This document shows positions 42,666-51,897 of a DNA stretch of 59,096 nt, piece after piece (positions within the stretch are counted from its first letter, which is position 1; each line of letters starts with the position of its first letter). Made by a program: the position numbers and the translations under genes. The notes beneath the pieces were generated by a model, which was not told where the DNA came from, did no database searches, and saw nothing but the letters and a program-made list of their open reading frames with translations. The stretch lies in assembly GCA_035519135.1 (NCBI GenBank), contig DATIWX010000038.1:1-59096 (forward strand). Reading direction: 5' to 3'. The DNA comes from VBDM01 sp035519135. Its GTDB lineage: Bacteria > Pseudomonadota > Gammaproteobacteria > Burkholderiales > SG8-39.

Positions 42666-43555
42666 ATGAACTGGCTGAAGTACTGGCGGGTGAGCTGGGG
42701 TCCCCAGAACAGCGCGACGATCCCCGCGATCGCTAGATACGGTCCAAAATGAAACCTGAAGTTCCACTCCCAGCCGCCCTTTGCTGCGAGCATCTGAGCG
42801 ATGCCGAAAACGGTCCCGACGATTGACGATAGGAGGATCACAAGAGGCAGCATTTGCCAGCCGAGAAAGGCGCCAACCGCAGCATTCAACTTGAAATCGC
42901 CGTACCCCATCCCCTCCTTGCCGGTGACCAGCTTGAAGAGCCAATACACGCCCCAAAGCACCAGATACCCTGCGGCGGCACCGATCACTGCATCCCCTAT
43001 GGGTACATAGGTTCGACCCAAGTTGAGCAGCAAGCCTAGCCACAAGAGTGGCAAGGTAATGTCGTCGAAGAGGTACCCGGTCTCTTGATCTATGAACGCT
43101 AGCGCGATCGTGCACCAGATAAAGATCGATGCACCGACTGCAGCCATGCTGAACCCGAAGTGATTGGCCGAAGCAAACGCGCCGATACCGGCTAGTAATT
43201 CGACAAGCGGGTAGCGTACGCTGATGCGCGCCTTGCACGCGGAGCAGCGTCCTCGCAGCACCGCCCAGGAAAGGACCGGGATGTTCTCGATGGCGGTGAT
43301 GCCGTGGCCGCAGGCCGGGCAACGCGAGCGCGGCACGAACAAGTTGTACTTTTCCGGTTTGGGCCGGGGAGGAGGTGCGGGGGAGCCGGAGGGTTCCGCT
43401 GGCAGGTTCAGCAGGTCCTCACGCCACTGGCGCTCCATCATCTTCGGGAGGCGATGGATGACGACATTGAGGAAAGAGCCGACCACCAGCCCGATCGCCA
43501 GACATACCAGAGGGAACACGGCGGGGTGGGCGACCGCCTTGAGAGTGTCGCTCAT
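42662..43555 (-). CDS. pilD: Type IV prepilin peptidase/N-methyltransferase PilD
   Basis: A protein of 297 residues with about eight membrane helices. The cytoplasmic domain has the zinc-like cysteine pairs CPACGHGI and CSACKA. The two catalytic Asp residues are in AFIDQETGYL and the GMGYGDFKL box. FDD replaces the more usual L-P-D after the first Asp. It cleaves and methylates type IV prepilins. The gene is visibly lower in GC than its neighbours, with more A- and T-ending codons, which may reflect membrane codon use or past transfer. Confidence 0.95.
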   Translation of the reverse strand: MSDTLKAVAHPAVFPLVCLAIGLVVGSFLNVVIHRLPKMMERQWREDLLNLPAEPSGSPAPPPRPKPEKYNLFVPRSRCPACGHGITAIENIPVLSWAVLRGRCSACKARISVRYPLVELLAGIGAFASANHFGFSMAAVGASIFIWCTIALAFIDQETGYLFDDITLPLLWLGLLLNLGRTYVPIGDAVIGAAAGYLVLWGVYWLFKLVTGKEGMGYGDFKLNAAVGAFLGWQMLPLVILLSSIVGTVFGIAQMLAAKGGWEWNFRFHFGPYLAIAGIVALFWGPQLTRQYFSQFM

Positions 43556-43574
43556 CCGCGCGTCGGGCGCGTGG

Positions 43575-44795
43575 TCAGACCGCTTGGCCGATCTTGAATA
43601 TCGGCAGATACATCGCGATGACCATGCCGCCGATCACCACCCCGAGAACCACCATGATCATCGGCTCCATGAGGCTGGAGAGGGCCTCCACCGCGTCATC
43701 GACCTCGGCCTCGAAGAAGTCCGCCACCTTGCCCAGCATGGCGTCGAGAGCTCCTGATTCCTCGCCGATCGACACCATTTGCACCACCATGTTTGGAAAG
43801 ACATTGGACTCCTGCATCGAGGTCGTGAGGCTCGTCCCGGTACTCACCTTCCTCTGGATTTCCTTGGTGGCCTGGAGATACACGTAGTTTCCGGATGCGC
43901 CGCCGACCGAATCGAGGGCCTCCACCAGCGGCACGCCTGCGGCGAACATGGTGGACAGCGTCCGGGTCCAGCGCGCGATGGTCGACTTGCGGATCAGGTC
44001 GCCGAAGACCGGTATCCTGAGGCTCAGGCGGTCCATGAAGATCTGGACCGGTACCGAGCGCTTCCACAGCTCGAGAAATCCCCAGGTACCGCCGATCACG
44101 ATGCCGAAAATGAGGTACCAGAACTTCACGAAGAAATCCGACACGGCCATCACGAACAGGGTCGGCGCGGGAAGGTCGGCGCCAAAGTTGGTAAACACCT
44201 GCTTGAACGCGGGAATCACGAAGATCATGATGACCGCCGTGATAATGAACGCGACCACGATGATCGCGACCGGGTAGAACAGCGCCGACTTGATCTTCGC
44301 CTTGATGGCGAGGATCTTCTCCTTGTAGGTCGCCAGGCGGTCGAGCAGCGACTCCAGAATCCCGGCCTGCTCTCCGGCGGCGACCAGGTTGCAGAACAGC
44401 GCGTCGAAGTGCAGCGGGAACTTCCGGAACGCTGCGGCGAGCGAAGAACCCGTCTCGACGTCGGTCTTGATGCTCATCAGCAGCCGCGCCACAGCCGGGT
44501 TGGCGTGTCCCTTGCCGACGATGTCGAACGACTGAAGCAGCGGCACGCCGGCTTTCATCATGGTCGCCATCTGCCGGGTGAACAGCGTCACGTCCTTGTC
44601 GGACACCCTGCCGCCCCTGCCGATGCGCTGCCTGGCGACCTTGGTGACGACGATGCCCTGTCGGCGCAGCGTGACGTTGACCAGCGCCGTACCGCCGGCG
44701 CGCATCTGACCTTTGATGATCTTGCCGGACTTGTCCTTGCCCTCCCAAAGGTACATGGCCTCCTTGACCTTTGCGACGGGCGCTGCGGTTGCCAT
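43575..44795 (-). CDS. pilC: Type IV pilus inner-membrane platform protein PilC
   Basis: A protein of 406 residues. Two T2SSF domains are visible: LFTRQMATMMKAGVPLLQSF and WTRTLSTMFAAGVPLVEALD, each followed by a helical core. Three membrane segments occur at about residues 170-200, 220-245 and 380-400 (ALFYPVAIIVVAFIITAVIM). It anchors the assembly ATPases PilB/PilT. pilB, normally immediately upstream, is absent; a CorC-type gene occupies that place. AGGAG precedes the ATG (GGCAGGAGACGCC on the minus strand). Confidence 0.96.
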   Translation of the reverse strand: MATAAPVAKVKEAMYLWEGKDKSGKIIKGQMRAGGTALVNVTLRRQGIVVTKVARQRIGRGGRVSDKDVTLFTRQMATMMKAGVPLLQSFDIVGKGHANPAVARLLMSIKTDVETGSSLAAAFRKFPLHFDALFCNLVAAGEQAGILESLLDRLATYKEKILAIKAKIKSALFYPVAIIVVAFIITAVIMIFVIPAFKQVFTNFGADLPAPTLFVMAVSDFFVKFWYLIFGIVIGGTWGFLELWKRSVPVQIFMDRLSLRIPVFGDLIRKSTIARWTRTLSTMFAAGVPLVEALDSVGGASGNYVYLQATKEIQRKVSTGTSLTTSMQESNVFPNMVVQMVSIGEESGALDAMLGKVADFFEAEVDDAVEALSSLMEPMIMVVLGVVIGGMVIAMYLPIFKIGQAV

Positions 44796-44986
44796 GGCGT
44801 CTCCTGCCTTATTCTGCGCCGAGGGTCATGCGCTGATGCCTGTCCCCGCGGAGTCCTGCGATGATGCATCGGCACAGGGCGTTTGTAAAGTCTGAAGACT
44901 CCTTCGCAATCTGTTGAAGACAAGGCGCAAATCGCCAGTCCGGGCGTGACTTTTTTCTCGCGATGGCCGTGCCGGCGCCGCCTACC

Positions 44987-46273
44987 TCACGCGGCCTGCG
45001 CGAGGTCCGAGGCGCGCGGCCGGAACAGCCGCACGGTCTTGACCACGCGATCCTGGGTCTGCACGATCTCCATCGGCACCTCGGCGATCTTGAGCGCGAC
45101 GCCCGGGCCGGGGATGTCCTGGAGGTGCTCGAGGATGAGGCCGTTCAGGGTCTTCGGGCCGTCCAGGGGGAGCGCCAGCCCCAGCTTGCGGTTCAGCTCG
45201 CGCAAGACGCTCGATCCTTCCACCAGCGCGCTGCCGTCCTTGTTCCAGGCGTAGACCTGCGATTTCGCCGGCGCGGTCGTGGTGAATTCCCCGATGATCT
45301 CCTCGATGATGTCCTCCAGGGTCACCAACCCCTGCAACTCGCCGTACTCGTCGACGACGAGCGCGATGCGCTGGCGGTTCTCCTGGAAGTACTGCAGCTG
45401 GGCGAAGACGGGCGTTCCGGCGGGAACGAAGTAGGGCTCCGCGAGGAGCTCGTCGAGCGCCTTGCGGTCGAGGTCCTCCGCCTGCAGCAGGTGCATCACC
45501 TTGCGCAGATGAAGGATGCCCGCGAGGTTGCCGAGCTCACCGCGATAGGCCACCAGGCGCGTGTGGTAGGCGGTGGTGAGCTGGGTGAGGAGAATCTCCG
45601 CGGGGGCCTCGAGATCCACGGCCTCGATCTGCGCCCTGGGGGTCATCACGTCCTCGATGGTGATCGCCTCGAGATCGAACAGGTTGAGGAGGATGCTCAG
45701 GTGCTTTTTCGGCATGAACTGGCCCGACTCGAGCACCAGGATGCGCAGCTCCTCGATCGACAGCCGCTGAGGCGCGGCCGTATCGGCCGGGACGCGCAAC
45801 AGCCACAACACGCAGCGGACGAACAGGTTGGCGACCCACAGAGTCCATAGGAAGCTCTTGACCAGAGGCTTGAGCACGTAACTCGCGGCGAGCGCGACCT
45901 GCTCCGGATAGCGGGCGCCGATCACCTTCGGCGTGATCTCGGCGAACACCAGGATCAGGAAGGCGACTACCACGGTCGCGATCCCGATCACCATCCGGTC
46001 GTGCCCGAACAGTTCGATCGTGATTACGCCGACGATCATCGTAATCGCCGCGTTGACCAGGGTGTTCCCCGCAAGCAGCACTGAGAGCAGCTTGTCGGTC
46101 TCGCGCAGCAGATCCGAGGCGAGCCGGGCGCCGCGGTGGCCGGTGCGCTCGAGCGCGCGCAGGCGATAGCGGTTGATCGCCATCAACCCCGTCTCGGACA
46201 TCGCAAAGAAAGCGGACAGGACGAGGAGGAGGACTAGGGCCGCGAGCAGCGCGAGTAGGGGAACGTTGTCCAA
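44987..46273 (-). CDS. CNNM/CorC-type HlyC transporter-associated protein (DUF21-CBS-CorC)
   Basis: A protein of 428 residues from a TTG start (MDNVPLLALLAALVLLLVLS). The DUF21 domain has three to four membrane helices, with the ion-site region FFAMSETGLMAINRYRLR and VFAEITPKVIGARYPEQ. Two CBS domains (EDVMTPRAQIEAVDLEAP and VDEYGELQGLVTLEDI) follow, then a C-terminal CorC_HlyC domain (VEGSSVLRELNRKLGL). Relatives such as YfjD/CorB act in magnesium or cobalt efflux. The start lies two bases from the ypjD stop. The gene sits where pilB usually is. Confidence 0.93.
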   Translation of the reverse strand: MDNVPLLALLAALVLLLVLSAFFAMSETGLMAINRYRLRALERTGHRGARLASDLLRETDKLLSVLLAGNTLVNAAITMIVGVITIELFGHDRMVIGIATVVVAFLILVFAEITPKVIGARYPEQVALAASYVLKPLVKSFLWTLWVANLFVRCVLWLLRVPADTAAPQRLSIEELRILVLESGQFMPKKHLSILLNLFDLEAITIEDVMTPRAQIEAVDLEAPAEILLTQLTTAYHTRLVAYRGELGNLAGILHLRKVMHLLQAEDLDRKALDELLAEPYFVPAGTPVFAQLQYFQENRQRIALVVDEYGELQGLVTLEDIIEEIIGEFTTTAPAKSQVYAWNKDGSALVEGSSVLRELNRKLGLALPLDGPKTLNGLILEHLQDIPGPGVALKIAEVPMEIVQTQDRVVKTVRLFRPRASDLAQAA

Positions 46274-46274
46274 G

Positions 46275-47096
46275 TCAGACGAGACCGCGACGCAGTATTA
46301 CCTCGAGCACGAAGCGGCTGCCGACGTAGGCGAGCAGCAGCGCAAGGAATCCGGCGAGGGTCCAGCGCAACGCCTTGCGTCCGCGCCAGCCGTAGAAATG
46401 GCGGCCGGCGAGCAGCGCGGCGAAAATGAACCAGGAGGCGATCGCGAACACGGACTTGTGATCGAACTTCATCGCACGCCCGAAGAGCGTTTCCGAGAAC
46501 GCGATCCCGGTGACCAGAGTGAGCGTGAGGAACGCGAATCCCACGAAAATCACCCGGAACAGGAGGCGTTCCATGGTAAGCAGGGGCGGAAGTGCGGCGA
46601 GCGGCCCGGCGAGCGCTCCTCCGTGCAGGCGCCTTTCCATGAGCGTCATGAGCAGCGCGTGCAGCGCCGCGATCGTGAACATGCCGTAGGCGATCATGGC
46701 GAGCACGAGGTGCAGGCGCAGCTCGGTGGAATGCGCGGACGAGGGCGAGGCGAGACCGGGAAAGAGCGCGGGCAGCGGAACGCACACTGCGGCGAGGGCG
46801 AGAACCGGCGCCTGCATGCCTTCCAGCTCGAGGAAACGGCTCTCGACCCAGTAGATGATCACCGCGAGCCACATCATCATCGACAGCGCATGCCCGAAGC
46901 CGAAGCGCAGCTCCTGGGGGGTCATCAGCATGTCGTAGACCAGCCAGGTATGCAGGGCGATCGGCGCCAGGACCGCGGTGCGCTCCCAGCGCGCGATCCG
47001 CGGCGCGTTCGATCCGCGCCAGCGCGTGCGCCAGAAATGAAACGCCAGGGCGGCATAGAGCAGGAACGCCGCGCCGTAGAGTAGAATCGCCGGCAT
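46275..47096 (-). CDS. YpjD/CcsA-like inner membrane protein (cytochrome c assembly domain)
   Basis: A protein of 273 residues with about eight membrane helices, ATG start at 47096. The CcsA/CcmC-type domain shows tryptophan- and histidine-bearing helices: IIYWVESRFLELEGM, LHLVLAMIAYGMFTIAALHA and FDHKSVFAIASWFIFAALLA. YpjD is typically next to ffh and the CorC gene, as here, and its role is unknown despite the CcsA resemblance. It is divergent from ffh with a 46-base spacer. Confidence 0.9.
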   Translation of the reverse strand: MPAILLYGAAFLLYAALAFHFWRTRWRGSNAPRIARWERTAVLAPIALHTWLVYDMLMTPQELRFGFGHALSMMMWLAVIIYWVESRFLELEGMQAPVLALAAVCVPLPALFPGLASPSSAHSTELRLHLVLAMIAYGMFTIAALHALLMTLMERRLHGGALAGPLAALPPLLTMERLLFRVIFVGFAFLTLTLVTGIAFSETLFGRAMKFDHKSVFAIASWFIFAALLAGRHFYGWRGRKALRWTLAGFLALLLAYVGSRFVLEVILRRGLV

Positions 47097-47142
47097 CCGC
47101 GAAGTGTACACCGGCGCAGCGCCTCTACGTTCCCGATAGCCC

Positions 47143-48492
47143 GTGCTCGATAACCTGACCCAGCGTCTCGCGCGAGTCGTGAAAACGATCCGCGGAGAGG
47201 CGCGCCTTACCGAGGCGAACATCCAGGACGCGCTGCGAGAGGTGCGCGTGGCGCTCCTAGAAGCGGACGTTGCGCTTCCTGTCGTGCGCGATTTCATCGC
47301 CCGCGTGCGCGATGCGGCGCTGGGGCAGGACGTCGCGGGGAGCCTGACTCCCGGACAGGCGCTGGTCGGCGTGGTGCACCGCGAGCTCGCCGCCCTCATG
47401 GGCGGCGAGAACGCCGGGCTCGATCTCGCGGTCCCGCCGCCCGCGGTGGTGCTGCTTGCGGGCCTGCAGGGCTCCGGGAAGACCACCACCGCGGCCAAGC
47501 TGGCAAGGCTGTTGCAGGAAGGCCACGGGAAAAAGCCCTTGCTCGTCTCCTGCGACGTCTACCGCCCGGCGGCGATCGCGCAGCTCGAGGCACTGGCGCA
47601 CCAGATCGGCGTCGATATCTTTCCGTCGCAGACCGGCGAAAGGCCGCTCGCCATTGCGCTCGCTGCGCTCGACCACGCGAAAAAACACTATCACGACGTG
47701 CTCATCGTCGATACCGCCGGCCGACTCGCGGTCGACGAGCCGATGATGAAGGAGATCGCGGAGCTGCACGCGGCGCTTGCGCCGGTCGAGACCCTGTTCA
47801 TCGTCGATTCGATGCAGGGCCAGGACGCGGTGAACGTCGCACGCGCCTTCAGCGAGACCCTGCCGCTCACCGGCGTCGTGCTCACCAAGCTCGACGGCGA
47901 CGCGCGCGGCGGCGCGGCGCTGTCGGTACGCCAGGTGACCGGCAAGCCGATCAAGTTCGCCGGCGTGAGCGAGAAGCCCGACGGCCTCGAGCCTTTCCAT
48001 CCCGAGCGCATGGCCTCGCGCATCCTCGGGATGGGAGACGTGCTCTCGCTGGTCGAGGAGGCACGCAAGAGCGTCGACATGGACGAGGCGAACAAGCTCG
48101 CCGAGAAGGTGAAGAAGGGGAAGGGCTTCGACCTCGAGGACTTCAAGCAGCAGATCGGCCAGATGCGCAAGATGGGCGGGTTGGCGTCGCTTGTCGACAA
48201 GCTTCCGGCGCAGTTCGCGCAGGCGGCGCAATCGCCTCAGATGGACGAGAAACACCTGCGCCGCGTCGAGGGCATCATCAACTCGATGACGCCGGGTGAG
48301 CGCATCCATCCCGAGATCATCAAGGCTTCGCGCAAGCGCCGCATCGCGGCCGGCGCGGGTGTTCCGGTGCAGGAGGTCAACCGCCTGCTCGCTCAGTTCG
48401 AGCAGATGCAGAAGATGATGAAGATGATGAAGGGCGGCAATCTCCAGCGCATGATGCGCGGGATGAAGGGGTTCATGCCGGGAATGCGGTAG
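47143..48492 (+). CDS. ffh: Signal recognition particle protein Ffh
   Basis: A protein of 449 residues from a GTG. The N domain begins LDNLTQRLARVVKTIRGEAR; the G domain has LLAGLQGSGKTTTAAKLA, DTAGRLAVDEPMM and TKLDGDARGGAALS. The M domain is methionine-rich and ends MMKMMKGGNLQRMMRGMKGF, the signal-sequence and 4.5S RNA binding surface. It targets membrane proteins co-translationally to FtsY. It ends three bases from the convergent DUF2235 gene stop, leaving no room for a shared terminator. Confidence 0.98.
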   Translation: MLDNLTQRLARVVKTIRGEARLTEANIQDALREVRVALLEADVALPVVRDFIARVRDAALGQDVAGSLTPGQALVGVVHRELAALMGGENAGLDLAVPPPAVVLLAGLQGSGKTTTAAKLARLLQEGHGKKPLLVSCDVYRPAAIAQLEALAHQIGVDIFPSQTGERPLAIALAALDHAKKHYHDVLIVDTAGRLAVDEPMMKEIAELHAALAPVETLFIVDSMQGQDAVNVARAFSETLPLTGVVLTKLDGDARGGAALSVRQVTGKPIKFAGVSEKPDGLEPFHPERMASRILGMGDVLSLVEEARKSVDMDEANKLAEKVKKGKGFDLEDFKQQIGQMRKMGGLASLVDKLPAQFAQAAQSPQMDEKHLRRVEGIINSMTPGERIHPEIIKASRKRRIAAGAGVPVQEVNRLLAQFEQMQKMMKMMKGGNLQRMMRGMKGFMPGMR

Positions 48493-48495
48493 TTC

Positions 48496-49695
48496 TCAGG
48501 ACACGACGCGCAGCGACGGATCGACCGCCCTGGTCCTGCCGGTCTGCGCCGTCTTCAGGGTCTTAGCCGGGTTGTAGGGGGAGTCGGAGTCGGGCTCGCT
48601 CGCCGCGGCCGCCGCGAGGCGGGCGTTGACGCTGTCGTGCACCCAGGAGCCGTCGCCGATCGGGCGGTTCACGCTGATGAAGCGGGTGAGCTGCTTATCC
48701 ATCCAGGCGAAGAACCGGTTCTTGCCCATGTCGACGAATTCGTCCAGGGAATCGCGCCGCTTCGCGAGCGGAGCCGGGCGGATGGCGGCGAGGGCGGCCG
48801 GCTCGAACTTCAGGCCGTTCTTCGCCGCGCGCTCGATCATCCATTTCAAGGCGATATCGGACAGACCGGTGTCGGCGTAGCCGCCGCCGACGTTGGAATG
48901 CGCGCCGACGAACCAGGTCTGCTCGACATTCGAGCCCGCGACGTTGACGCGCGCGGGGGCGTTCTTCGGGTCGGTCCACAGCGTCGGCAGGAAGGGCTTG
49001 CGGTGCTCGTCGATGGCGACGGCGTGGTAGGCGGCTTCGACGCGCGGGCTCAAGTCGGTGTCGAGAAACCCGTAGAGCTTCTCGTCGAGTGCCTGGTCGA
49101 ATTTCTTGAGGAACGGGATGACGCCGTCGGGGATCCCCAGCGCCCCCACCGTGTCCCATACGCCGACCAAACGCACCCCGGTGTCGTGGCAGTATTGCTG
49201 CTTGAAGCGCTCGACCTCGGGCCGGTTCTTGTCGTCGTAGGCGCGCTTGTACAGGGCGAATACCCTGTCCACCACGTCCATTCTCAGGTTGCCGTCCTGC
49301 TGGGTGGTCAGCAGGTCGGTGCCGAGATCGGGGAACTTCGGGCTGGCGTCGCGCTTGATGACGCCGCAGCGCAGGACCATGCCGGCGAGGCTGCGGGCCG
49401 AGTAGGCGCCGCGCGAAAAACCGAATACGTAGATTGCGTCGCCAGCCTGGAAGTTCTCGCGCAGGAAGCGGTAGCCGTCCTTGATCTGATCGAACAGGCC
49501 CCAGCCGAACGCGCCTCCGCTCACCTTCTCGCCGCTATCGGTGCCGACGCCCCGGAAATAGCCGGCGATCTGGTCGGGCAGCTTCGAAAGAGCCTCAAAA
49601 AGCTTGAGGACGTTCGTCTCGGTCTTGACGCCTTCGTCTTTCTGTCCCGGCTTGTTCCAGGTGCCGTCCATGCAGACGACGAGTCGTCGGGCCAT
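48496..49695 (-). CDS. DUF2235/Tle1-like alpha/beta hydrolase
   Basis: A protein of about 399 residues; the ATG at 49695 has a GGGGGG ribosome site, and a TTG four codons earlier is unlikely. It starts ARRLVVCMDGTWNKPGQKDE. The nucleophile elbow is GFSRGAYSAR. Following features GVWDTVGALGIPD, AYHAVAIDEHRKPFLP and WFVGAHSNVGGGY match the DUF2235 catalytic region shared with Tle1 phospholipase effectors of type VI secretion. No VgrG, PAAR or immunity lipoprotein gene is adjacent and no signal peptide is seen. A household lipase or esterase is therefore as likely as an exported toxin. Confidence 0.85.
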   Translation of the reverse strand: MARRLVVCMDGTWNKPGQKDEGVKTETNVLKLFEALSKLPDQIAGYFRGVGTDSGEKVSGGAFGWGLFDQIKDGYRFLRENFQAGDAIYVFGFSRGAYSARSLAGMVLRCGVIKRDASPKFPDLGTDLLTTQQDGNLRMDVVDRVFALYKRAYDDKNRPEVERFKQQYCHDTGVRLVGVWDTVGALGIPDGVIPFLKKFDQALDEKLYGFLDTDLSPRVEAAYHAVAIDEHRKPFLPTLWTDPKNAPARVNVAGSNVEQTWFVGAHSNVGGGYADTGLSDIALKWMIERAAKNGLKFEPAALAAIRPAPLAKRRDSLDEFVDMGKNRFFAWMDKQLTRFISVNRPIGDGSWVHDSVNARLAAAAASEPDSDSPYNPAKTLKTAQTGRTRAVDPSLRVVS

Positions 49696-49755
49696 GCTGC
49701 CCCCCAAGCGGAGCGCAAAGAGTAGCAGCGGGGAGGACGCGGAGCAATAGGGATC

Positions 49756-51099
49756 TCAGGCTGCGATGCCGAGGCCGGCCTCGGAGGACACGGCCCGCAG
49801 CGAGAGGGCGCGATTGAAAGCGCTGCCCGGCTTCAGCGCGGTGCGCTCGGCCGCGAGCGCGCGCGCGAGGCGAAAATGGCGATGGCGCAGCGCCGCCTCG
49901 ATCAGGGTGAGGTGAAGGGCGTCCTGCTGCGCGTGGCTGCCCCCGAGCTGGCCCATGACGCGGATCCGGCTGAAGCCCTCGATCGCGGCGCCGTAGTCCT
50001 CCCTTCCGAATGCGGCGAACGCCTCGGCGATCGGGAGCGAGATGTCGCGGATCCTCTGCGCGCCCGGATCGCCGGCGGCGGCACGGTTTCGCAGCGTCTG
50101 CAGCGTGTGTTCGACCCGCCGCGAGTCGCCTGCACCGATGAACGCGACCAGCGCGTGAAGGTCGTTGAAGGGAAAACAGCCGCTCAGCGCCTTGCCTGCC
50201 CAGCGCCCGGCGAGCTCGCGCCAGCGTCCGCCGAGGGACAGGCCTCGCAGGTGGAGCCGCCACAGCAGCGCCGAGGCGTCGGCGAGCGACGACAAGCGCA
50301 TCCCGGCGTGGGCGGCGATACGCGTGTCGTAGATGTCGAGCGCTGTCGCGGTCTCGTTGAGGTCCAGATGAAAGAGTGCGAGATGCCACGCAAGATGAGT
50401 CGCGGTACCGTCGCCCCGATCCCACTGGGGCCGGGTCTCGGCCAGCCAGGTGATCCCTTCACGCTGCCGCCCCTGCATCTCCATGACGTGCGCGATCGCG
50501 TGCACGGCGCCGGGGTTGGGACGATCGAGCTCGAGCGCGCGCCGCGCCGTGTCCTCCGCCTGCGCGTAATGCGCCGTCTCCTCCAGACCGAACGCGTACA
50601 TGCCCAGGACATGGCCGTAGCCGGGCAGGCTTTGGTCCCAGCAGGGAAGCACCTGCGCGACGCGGTCGCGCAGCATGGCGTGCTGCCCGAGGAAGTAGTC
50701 GCCGAAGTGCCCGAGGCGCAGGGCGACCCGGTCTCGCGGGTAGTCGATCAGCAGCTCGCCGTAGGTCCGAATCGCGCGGGCGAGGTCGCGCGCCAGCCAG
50801 GCGCGCGCGGCGGCGATGTGGCGGCGCTCGCGATCGTTGGCGCGATGCGCGAGCCCATCGGCCGCCGCGAGGCATTCGCGCAGCGCCGGTTCGACCGCTT
50901 CATCGGCGGACAGGATGAGCAGGGCGGCGCGCAGGCAGTACCCCATCACGAAATGCGGGTCCTCCGCGAGCGCCGCCGCGACCTCCGCCTGGGGGTCGCC
51001 GGGCCGGCCGAGCAGCATGCCGATCGCCGTCTCGTAGCGATCGACCGAGGCGCGGGTTCCGCTCGACAGGGGCACGCCGCAGGCATCGAAGAGGCTCAT
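49756..51099 (-). CDS. Tetratricopeptide-repeat protein of the TTC38 type
   Basis: A protein of 447 residues, soluble, helix-rich. Paired helices recur through the chain, for example ARAWLARDLARAIRTYGELL, YFLGQHAMLRDRVAQVLPCW and GMYAFGLEETAHYAQAEDTA. H-A-I-A-H-V-M-E-M-Q-G-R and W-H-L-A-L-F-H-L-D are typical of the TTC38 family. TTC38 proteins are of unknown function in bacteria. It is transcribed in the same direction as the DUF2235 gene (61 bases downstream) and the liv genes (91 bases upstream), but a shared transcript is not shown. Confidence 0.8.
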   Translation of the reverse strand: MSLFDACGVPLSSGTRASVDRYETAIGMLLGRPGDPQAEVAAALAEDPHFVMGYCLRAALLILSADEAVEPALRECLAAADGLAHRANDRERRHIAAARAWLARDLARAIRTYGELLIDYPRDRVALRLGHFGDYFLGQHAMLRDRVAQVLPCWDQSLPGYGHVLGMYAFGLEETAHYAQAEDTARRALELDRPNPGAVHAIAHVMEMQGRQREGITWLAETRPQWDRGDGTATHLAWHLALFHLDLNETATALDIYDTRIAAHAGMRLSSLADASALLWRLHLRGLSLGGRWRELAGRWAGKALSGCFPFNDLHALVAFIGAGDSRRVEHTLQTLRNRAAAGDPGAQRIRDISLPIAEAFAAFGREDYGAAIEGFSRIRVMGQLGGSHAQQDALHLTLIEAALRHRHFRLARALAAERTALKPGSAFNRALSLRAVSSEAGLGIAA

Positions 51100-51189
51100 G
51101 CGGCGAATACTGCGCCCCGCCGCCCCGCGCGACTTGACCGTGGCGCCGCGTTTCTTGCGCCGCCGTCCGCGCCTAGGGGAAGACCCCGC

Positions 51190-51897
51190 TCAGAGCCCCA
51201 GGTACGCCTTCCGCACGCGGTCGTCGTGCAGCAGCTCCTCGCCCGTACCGCTCATGACGATGCGGCCGTTCTCCAAGACGTAGGCTCGAGAGGAAATCCT
51301 GAGCGACACCGCTACGTTCTGCTCGACCAGCAGTATGGTCATCCCGCGCCGGTTCAGCTCGACGATCGTGCTCAACACCTCCTGAACGGCGACCGGCGCG
51401 AGACCGAGGGAGGGCTCGTCGAACAGGATCAGCTCCGGCTGTCCCATCAGGCAACGGCCGATGGCGAGCATCTGCTGCTCGCCGCCGGAGAGCGTGCCGG
51501 CGAGCTGCGCGCGCCGCTCCGCGAGTCTCGGGAACATCGCGTACATTTCCGCGAGTTTCCGGCGCGCGGTCTCTCGCGCGCGCGGCAGCAGGGCGCCCAT
51601 CGCGAGGTTCTCCTCGACGCTGAGGGTCGGGAAGATCTGCCTGCCCTCGGCCACCTGCCCGATGCCGAGGTCGCAGGTGGCGAAGCTCTCCCAGCCGGTG
51701 ATATCGCGGCCGCGATAGAGGATGTTTCCTGCGCGCGGCTTCTCGATCCCGGCAATCGAGCGGATGAGGCTCGACTTGCCCGCGCCGTTTGCGCCGACGA
51801 TGCTCGCGATTTCACCCTGTTCCACCTCGAGCGAGACGCCGTCGAGCGCTTGCGCGTCGCCGTAGAAGAGATCGAGCCGCCGTACTTCCAACATCAT
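51190..51897 (-). CDS. livF: Branched-chain amino-acid-type ABC transporter ATPase LivF
   Basis: A protein of 235 residues. Walker A is GANGAGKSSLIR, the signature LSGGEQQMLAIGR, Walker B LILFDEPSLGLAP and the switch His VEQNV region (LLVEQNVAVSL has no His but the family uses Q-N). Short 235-residue ATPases of this kind pair with LivG. The start overlaps the livG stop by four bases. The operon imports amino acids or, frequently in Burkholderiales, aromatic or short carboxylates. Confidence 0.93.
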   Translation of the reverse strand: MMLEVRRLDLFYGDAQALDGVSLEVEQGEIASIVGANGAGKSSLIRSIAGIEKPRAGNILYRGRDITGWESFATCDLGIGQVAEGRQIFPTLSVEENLAMGALLPRARETARRKLAEMYAMFPRLAERRAQLAGTLSGGEQQMLAIGRCLMGQPELILFDEPSLGLAPVAVQEVLSTIVELNRRGMTILLVEQNVAVSLRISSRAYVLENGRIVMSGTGEELLHDDRVRKAYLGL

